Shown here: in pieces, positions 57,407 through 64,000 of the stretch | How the letters are laid out: each line of letters begins with the position of its first letter | Numbering within the stretch: position 1 is the first letter of the stretch | Assembly (NCBI GenBank): GCA_963932465.1 | Contig: OZ010793.1 | Span: 364,898,459 to 364,962,458 of the forward strand | From: Maratus speciosus | Lineage: Eukaryota > Arthropoda > Arachnida > Araneae > Salticidae | DNA length: 64,000 nt | Reading direction: 5' to 3' | Notes under the pieces: generated by a model | Told to the model about the DNA's origin: nothing | Database searches by the model: none | What the model saw: only the letters and a program-made list of their open reading frames with translations | Position numbers and translations under genes: made by a program

Positions 57407-58778
57407 ATACTAAGTGAAGCTGGCGAATTGGAAATAGACTAACTCTTAAAATGAAATTATGTATTTTAGAAATATTTTGTCAAATAAGAAAGAAAGAAAC
57501 ACCCTTCACGAAAGAAGTTAACATTTCAATTTTTTGGTGAGAAATTTTGAAAAATACGAATGCATTTCAAACCCACAGGTTTAACATTACATAGGAAGAT
57601 TTGCGGTCTGACTGTGAACAAGGCTTAATATACTTTTTTAACCCTTTGTATCGCAAACTATGAATTCATGAAAATTTCGTCTTCTAAAGCATTATTCGTG
57701 AAGTTTTGAGACTAAATTAGAAGATTTATCCATTCATTTAAAAAAAATTTGAAGGATTTTGCCTATCAAAATTAATTAATTCAATTTGAATTGATAGAGA
57801 TTTTCTGCAATAGTTATAACTCCACTCAATTTTTTTATTTAAAATATTTTTTTTAGTATTTTATTGAATTAGGAAATGTACAAATATAATGCTCTTACAA
57901 CAGAAATATAGAAATATTTCTTAACTGAAACTTTTCTCCCACGATCTTTCAACGTCAAGAAAGCTGAAAAGAGGCAAATGAAAAAGAAATAATCCTTTTA
58001 AAGATATTTTTACTTTGTGCTCCCAATAATGCTTTTGAAACAAGATAAAGTAAAGTATCTGTAACTCCTTCGAACGTGTATTACTAATATTCCATGTATT
58101 AAAATTAATTTTATAACAAGTAGTACCACCGGGGCATAAAGGGTTAAACATTAAAACAAACACTTCTTATACATTTCAAATTTCTACTATATTTTGCTCT
58201 TAATTTTTAATTTTCTTAAATACCATTTTTGAAATGAAACTTAAATGTTATAAAGAAAGCAAGAGGGAATTCAGCTCTCAAATATTTACGAGACAAGTAA
58301 GTATGATCCCAAAAAGTATTTCATTTATCCTAAAATGTTTTCTATATTTACTTCCTTCTGTTTAGATATTTAATATTTTTGGGGGAAAAAAAAAGTGGAA
58401 ATTAAATGAAATTTTACATTTTCTATACAGCGTTTCAGTTACTATTTTTAGATATATTTTACTTTTGGAAAGCTGCTGAAATATCGAATTTTATTGGATA
58501 GCGGCAATTAAAATTAGAAATTAAGAGATATTATTACAGTTTTGTATTTTTTTTTTTTAATAACTTGCGGACGAATGTTTCGCTTTTCACAAAATCGCAA
58601 ATAAAAGCTATTGTTGAATTATTTAAAAGTAATGGGACCCACACTTAAAGTTTCCAACTTAACACAAATAATGAGCAAATTTTGCGGCATCAGCAATGAT
58701 CTTTTGATATAAACTGCATGAATAAAAATTTCATTCGACATTTTGAAAAAAAAATTATGCTCATTTGCATACCCCATC

Positions 58779-58820
<42 letters not shown>

Positions 58821-60309
58821 GTCATTTGTGGTAAGATTGGTATACATGGTGTCGCCGTTTATAGTTGCCCGCTAATTTCTAAACCCTTAGCTTTAGAAAT
58901 GTAGTTTTAATTGAAAATGTTTCGAATGTTGTCTTATATCAAAATCCAATAATGTCAAAATAGTTATTTTTGTTCTAGTTACAAAATTTAAATTTTTATT
59001 TCCTGGATCCTCTAATATTCTTGTATTTAGAAAATTTTTCTTCGTTCTCCAATAATTAATGCAATAAAAATGTCGACAATTAAGTTTTGTACGACCAAAA
59101 CTAACCGAGTTGTGATATTTTAAATTTTATGAATTTTCAGCGTTTTCTGGCACTAAAAACATGTCTTTTCCCTTTTTAACGACAGAAAATTTAATGTATC
59201 ATAACTCAATAAGTTTTTGTAAATAAAGACCGGAATTTTTATTATTATTATTTATTTATTTGTGGTGATGGGGTGGAGGTGGGGGGGGGGGGGCTTCTTA
59301 CAGTATAAATAAAGTTTTTGTAGAACTCACAGAATCCACAGTTCGTATAAAATGTAAATTTCGTAACTGCTACAAAAATAGCTATTTTGACGCAAGTGGT
59401 TGTTGATAAAATGAAAAACGACATGTGAAACATTTTTGCAATTTGAACTATATCTTTCAAATTAATGGATGGAGAATTACCTATTGGACAACGATGAGAG
59501 GTGGTACCCTGTAAAATTAAATTGCATTTTGTGATATTCTAAAAATTTCAGCCTTATTTATATATTCGGCCTACCATGAAGTTTATTTTCTTTAAACAAA
59601 TTCGAATATATGACACTGAGTTTTTACTTATTTAACTATACGAGGTAATATTTCTACAATTTTTTTCTATAGGTGTTTCCTTTCAACTATTGTGTTTTCG
59701 AAAAACAAAAAATTGAGGCGTCACGCTTCGAAGATTTCCCGCAATAGTAGACTGAAATCGGTTTTCGTGCCTTTTTTTTTGCTGGTAGGCAGAACTTTTC
59801 AGCCTGATTCTATTGCTTTTATTTGTGGAAAAAAGCCAATTTATTTATTCTGTCTGAAATAAATATTGCATTTCCTCCCTGCGGCAAAATGGAGGAACAA
59901 AATAGAACGTGATGAAAAACTGGATACAAAAAATCATAAAATTCTTTTGTTTTAACGTTAGAAACAATGAGAAAAACTCTTAAATGTTATGTATTTTTTA
60001 TGTTTTTTTTAAGAACCCCCCCACCCCCCCTCGTTTTGAGTTTTATAAATTCTATTAGTGAAAGTCATTAAAAAATTAGTCATTAAAAATTACTTTTTAA
60101 TAGTCTTATACGAAAATCGTTATGTAACTGACGACTACTTTGTGATGTATATGATACGAAATGACAGATATTTCTTCTCAATATTAGCTCTGTTGTTGCT
60201 AGAAAAGTAGTTCTGCAAGTTTCAAAAACGGTTAAGGATGGACTTATCCAACACCGACCTTGGCGACTTTTTTTTGGGATTGCCCATTTTCTGGAAAATT
60301 GCAGAAATC
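57407..60309. other. Unassigned AT-rich DNA
   Basis: No TE end or coding domain found in almost 3 kb. (ATT)n at 58779-58820, G run at 59281-59293. The last 120 bases (60190-60309) have more balanced composition and lead into the repeated palindromic region. Confidence 0.45.
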
Positions 60310-60389
60310 ACCTAAGTGTTGTGCGATTTAGCGTTGACCGCAGAATTCTGTCTACCCTTCCCACCTGCATTTAGAATGGACTTAACCGC
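60310..60389 (+). repeat. 80-bp direct repeat, copy 1
   Basis: Starts ACCTAAGTGTTGTGCGATTT and is identical over 80 bases to 63921-64000. Its right half is the outer left arm of the palindrome at 60356-60513. Left of the start point the two copies have unrelated sequence. Confidence 0.95.
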
Positions 60390-60513
60390 TATCCATAGCT
60401 GTCGTAGGGAATAGCGCACGAAAGAGACGCTAGTACTAGCGTCTCTTTCGTGCGCTATTCCCTACCTGAGCGATGGATAGCGGTTAAGTCCATTCTAAAT
60501 GCAGGTGGGAAGG
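60356..60513. repeat. 158-bp near-perfect palindrome without spacer
   Basis: Two 79-base arms meet at 60434/60435 (GCTAGT|ACTAGC). By eye, 75 of 79 positions pair; the four mismatches fall within an 8-base block (60396-60403 opposite 60466-60473), and the flanks are fully paired. Arms contain TTCCCACCTGCATTTAGAAT and AATAGCGCACGAAAGAGACG. GC content is well above the surroundings. No TSD or terminal motif of a known TE is evident. Confidence 0.95.
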
Positions 60514-61129
60514 TTGGGAGAGCTCAGAAATTTGCTTCGCAAACCACGTGATGTTTGCGTCATCATTGTTTGTGTTCATATTTACTACTCTGATTTCGGC
60601 GTTACGATATGCAGCTTCTTAAAATCTTGTATATCGTTATTGACGACTATTTTATTATTAAAAACATCATAGGTATAGGAAGGTGTATTCCTTATTCAAA
60701 AAAAAAAAAAAACATAATTTATAAGAGTTTAGAAAATGCACATTTAAATATTCATCCTCATCAAATAAAATCAGTTTTCCATCTCTTTAAATTTATATGT
60801 TCTAGTATTTTATTTTTGCAATTTTTCTGATCATAAAGATATAATTATATTTAGATGATGATAAAAAGGTATGATTGGTAAAATATTACGGTTAATTTCT
60901 TTGCCGATCTAATTAATTTCATTAAAATCCTAATTATGTAAATATATGCTTAATAATAAGAATTTCTTAAAGTGATAAAGGCTGTTGTTTTTAAAAAGTG
61001 CTTTTAAAGAAAAAATCAAATAAATATTAGTTATTTGTGATTATAATATTCCAATAATATTTATTTCAATTTATAGAGTATAACGTGGTTTTTTGTGAAT
61101 GATACAAATAGCTATTTTATTTCTCTGTT
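60514..61129. other. Unassigned DNA; promoter-like motifs near 60540
   Basis: A balanced-composition stretch right of the palindrome contains CACGTG (E-box, about 60546) and TTTGCGTCATC (CRE/AP-1-like, about 60555-60565). No coding frame with homology follows, so this is only a motif observation. Confidence 0.25.
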
Positions 61130-63670
61130 AAGGTGATGATTTTAAAACTAATGTTAATAAAATTATTGAATTAAATTAATAAATTAATTTGTAGGGTTTG
61201 AAAAAAGTTGTAAATGCGAAATTTGGATAAAATTTTTAAATATATTTTAAAAAACAAAAGGTTTTTTTAAAGTCCATATTTAAGAGCATATTATAGTTGT
61301 TTTTTTATTTTTAACACACTCTTAAATAGTTATCAAAATTAACTTAAATAACTGATAGGTTTTTTTCATTAAAAATATTTATTTTTGCAAATTATTAAAA
61401 ACTTGTGAATGGTTATGAGAAATGTTTTGTGTATGAATTGTACAATTTTTATATTTAAAAAAAAAAAAAATCATTTACATATTTAAGTAAGATTTACCTA
61501 AAAGTATTGGAAAGTAATTGCTAGCTCAAATTATTAGAATGTAACTGTCAATATTATTGTTTTATTTTTTCTCCTTTATTAAGCATAAATTTAAAATCTT
61601 ATTATGAAAAATAAGATTCTAGAAAATCTTTAAACTTTTCTTATTTTTTAACAAGATGCAAGAAAAATGCATAAAAAAAAACTTCACTGAATTCTTAAAC
61701 AATAACTAAGTACCATTTTTCAATGACTAGCCTTAAAATTTTCAGTATACACACACACACACACACATATATTTAAATATAATTCAACATTTATTCGGTA
61801 TTCAAACATATTATCACCCCCCCCCCCACACACACACACACACACATACACACACACCTCTATCTTTCATACCTTATAAATTGAATCATTAACTTAATTC
61901 AATTAGTATAGTATAAGAAATTTAATTCTCCAACAAAATATGGTTCCACACTGTCATGTTTTTGATTTCATGTCGATACAAGGCAGAATTAGAAATCCGT
62001 CTTTATCTTGATTTAAACCAGGTCTTAGCTGAAAATTTGCACTCTTTTTCTAAATGTTTTCATCATTTGAGCACTACTATATGGCAGAATAGACTTTAAA
62101 ATCCGAAGGATCAAGAATTAAAATTAAAAATTCAGTTCTTAATTCACGAATTTATTATTTTCAGTATCTTAAGTTCAGATTAATAAAAGATTTAAAAAAT
62201 AAAATAGAAAATTGAAAATAAAATTGAAAAGTAAAGTTTAAAAAAGAGAGAGGGAGAGGGGGGGGGAGGCGGAGGGGATATATTTTAATGCCAAATATTA
62301 AATTTATATGCTTTAACATTGAAGTTATATTTAAGTATATGTACTGCAATTTATATGCATAAATACTTTTCTATCCTGAACACCTAAAAAAACAAAACAA
62401 AAAAAACCCTTCTTCTTTATCTTGTTTTAGGTCAAGCATCTGTTAGTACATATTAGCAAGTTTTATTTATTTGATATTTATTTCTTTTATTGTTTTTACT
62501 TTAAAAAAATTTATTTTAGATTTACTAGTTTATGATATCATACAATAAATTGAAAAAATTACGGCTATTCATAGAAAAATCATAATTAATTATTATTATT
62601 ATTTAAGAATTCAAAGAAAATTTTTTTAATTCATTATTTTTGCATCTTGTTAAGAAACAAGAAAGGTTTAATTTGAAGAACCCCTTAGAATCTTATTTTT
62701 CATAATAATATTTGGAATTTATACATAATAAAAGAGAAAGGGAGAGAGAAAAAAATAATATTAAGAATTACTTTCTAATAATTTCTAATACTTTCTAATA
62801 ATTAATTATTTTCCAATATCTTCATCTAAATCTTACTTAAAGCTTGTATTATACTTATTGAATTAAATTAATGAATTAATTTATAGGATTCTTTAAATGT
62901 TGCAAAATTTGGATTTAAATTTTTAAATATACTTTTAAAAAATTATTGCTATTTTTTTTAAGTCCAAGTGTAAGAGTATGATTTTTTTTTTCCATGTAAG
63001 GAACTCTTAAATAGCTATTTATCAAAAATAACTTAAATTTAATTGTGCCTTTTTCTGTTGTTGTTGTTGTTTTTACATTAGAAACAATTTTTCTGCACTA
63101 AATTATTAAAAACTTATGAATGGCTATGAGAATTCTTTTGTATAAATTTGTCTTTTTTATTTATAAAAATTTATTATTTATTTAAGTATGATTTAGCTAA
63201 AGGTATTGGAAAGCAATTGATAGCTAAAATTAATAAAAAGTAATTGTTATCATTTTTTTTTGTCTCCCTTTCTCTTTTATTTAGTATAAATTCAAAATAT
63301 TATTATGAAACATAAGATCCTAGGGGTTCTTCAAATTAAATTTCTTTTGTTTCTTAACAAGATGCAAAAATTATGAATTTAAAAAAGTTCTTCTTTAAAT
63401 TCTTAAATAATAATAATAATTAAATAAGATTTTTCTATGATTAGCCATAAATTTTTCCATTTACTGCATGACATCATAAACTAGTAAATCTGAAAAAAAA
63501 AAAAAAAAAAAAAAAAAAACTAAGTAAAAAAATAAAAGAAATAAATAACAAATAAATAAAACATGCTATTATTAACAGATGCTAGTCCTAAGTCAAGATA
63601 CACACATATATTTTAATATAACTTCAATGTTAAAGCATTTAAATTAAATATTTGGTATTAAAATATACCC
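61130..63670. repeat. AT-rich module duplicated in direct and inverted orientation
   Basis: 61180-61750 recurs in direct orientation at 62860-63450 (period about 1680 bp; shared GAATTAAATTAAT, AATTTGGAT, AAGTCCA, TATTGGAAAG and AACAAGATGCA). The block 62260-62740 is the reverse complement of 63280-63670, sharing TTGTTAAGAAACAAGAAAGG/CTTGTTTCTTAACAAG, CTAGTTTATGATATC and the CTTTAACATTGAAGTTATAT phrase. C runs (61817-61827, 63668-63681) and (CA)n tracts sit at matching places. No coding. Confidence 0.75.
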
Positions 63671-63869
63671 CCCCCCCCCCCAAACTCTCTTTTTATTTAT
63701 TTATTTATTATTTTTTTTTTTTTTTGTCACAGAAAGAACATATTATAATTTTTATTGTTATTATTATTTTAAGAATACAATGAAGAATATTTTTTATTCG
63801 TTGTTAAGAAGAAAAAAGAAATACAAAATTAATTAAAAACCTTTCTACATGTTATATTTTGAAGATTAG

Positions 63870-63885
63870 TCAGTAGATGGCGCTC
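63870..63885 (+). promoter_or_regulatory. CTCF-like motif
   Basis: TCAGTAGATGGCGCTC fits the insect CTCF core AGRTGGCGC and 13 of 14 positions of the general consensus CCASYAGRKGGCRS. It stands about 36 bases left of the second 80-bp repeat. A single motif match can arise by chance, and this word is also common inside some arthropod repeats. Confidence 0.3.
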
Positions 63886-63920
63886 GTTTCTAGAGTGGGA
63901 GGAGCCTTCAGTTTGTTTAT

Positions 63921-64000
63921 ACCTAAGTGTTGTGCGATTTAGCGTTGACCGCAGAATTCTGTCTACCCTTCCCACCTGCATTTAGAATGGACTTAACCGC
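63921..64000 (+). repeat. 80-bp direct repeat, copy 2, cut by the window end
   Basis: Identical to 60310-60389. Because the first copy continues into the palindrome, a second palindrome probably begins here and runs past the window. Confidence 0.95.

Overview
The window looks like arthropod nuclear DNA, and a chelicerate such as a spider is my best guess, though nothing in it fixes the species. It is very AT-rich and dense in poly-A, AT/ATT microsatellites and long G or C homopolymers. No host gene is recognisable: there is no convincing multi-exon coding sequence, rRNA or functional tRNA. Every protein-like reading frame I can identify belongs to a transposable element (TE), and all of them are broken or partial.

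Layout. 1-9 kb: a terminal-repeat MITE at the window edge, a perfect-looking hairpin MITE (394-623), a hAT-type element with an 8-bp target-site duplication (TSD) at 2980-4018, two copies of an unknown repeat (R1; a third lies at 14.3-15.9 kb), a TA-flanked element (6541-7875), a Helitron 3' terminus at 8456, and a hAT element at 8512-9137. 9-24 kb: unassigned AT-rich DNA, a Helitron 5' end at 12003, a Helitron with both ends (18241-21369), three copies of a GGCACAGATGTC-ended element, and an inverted second copy of the 8512 element at 22057-22679. 24-27.3 kb: hAT-like elements built on GGCCCGGGCC words. 27-33 kb: mostly unassigned, with a hairpin element and a 63-bp minisatellite.

33-38.5 kb is a four-element nest. 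A foldback TA-flanked element (32970-38531) contains a Tc1-like transposon (33545-36710), whose transposase is split by a hAT-like element (33948-35572). The right arm of the foldback is split by a Penelope-like retroelement fragment (37161-38270). 39-46 kb: a second nest (hAT element with a Tc1-type MITE inside), a second Penelope-type endonuclease fragment, and a tandem triplication whose third unit carries a hAT element with a hAT transposase C-terminus that is itself split by a 193-bp hairpin MITE. 46-57.4 kb: a GGGTTCCG-type element, two TTAA-flanked elements, a MITE with a paralogous empty site, a tRNA-like sequence, a hAT element (50351-51426), a nearly intact Tc1-like transposon with two lesions (52616-54149), and another hAT element (55104-56112). 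57.4-64 kb: unassigned DNA, then a 158-bp near-perfect palindrome whose outer part recurs at the window end, with duplicated and inverted AT-rich modules between.

The features do not form a pathway. What links them is insertion history. Exact TSDs and paralogous empty sites give a relative order for many insertions. The main recurring structural theme is a series of non-autonomous hAT-type elements, each carrying its own short palindromic word repeated near its ends.
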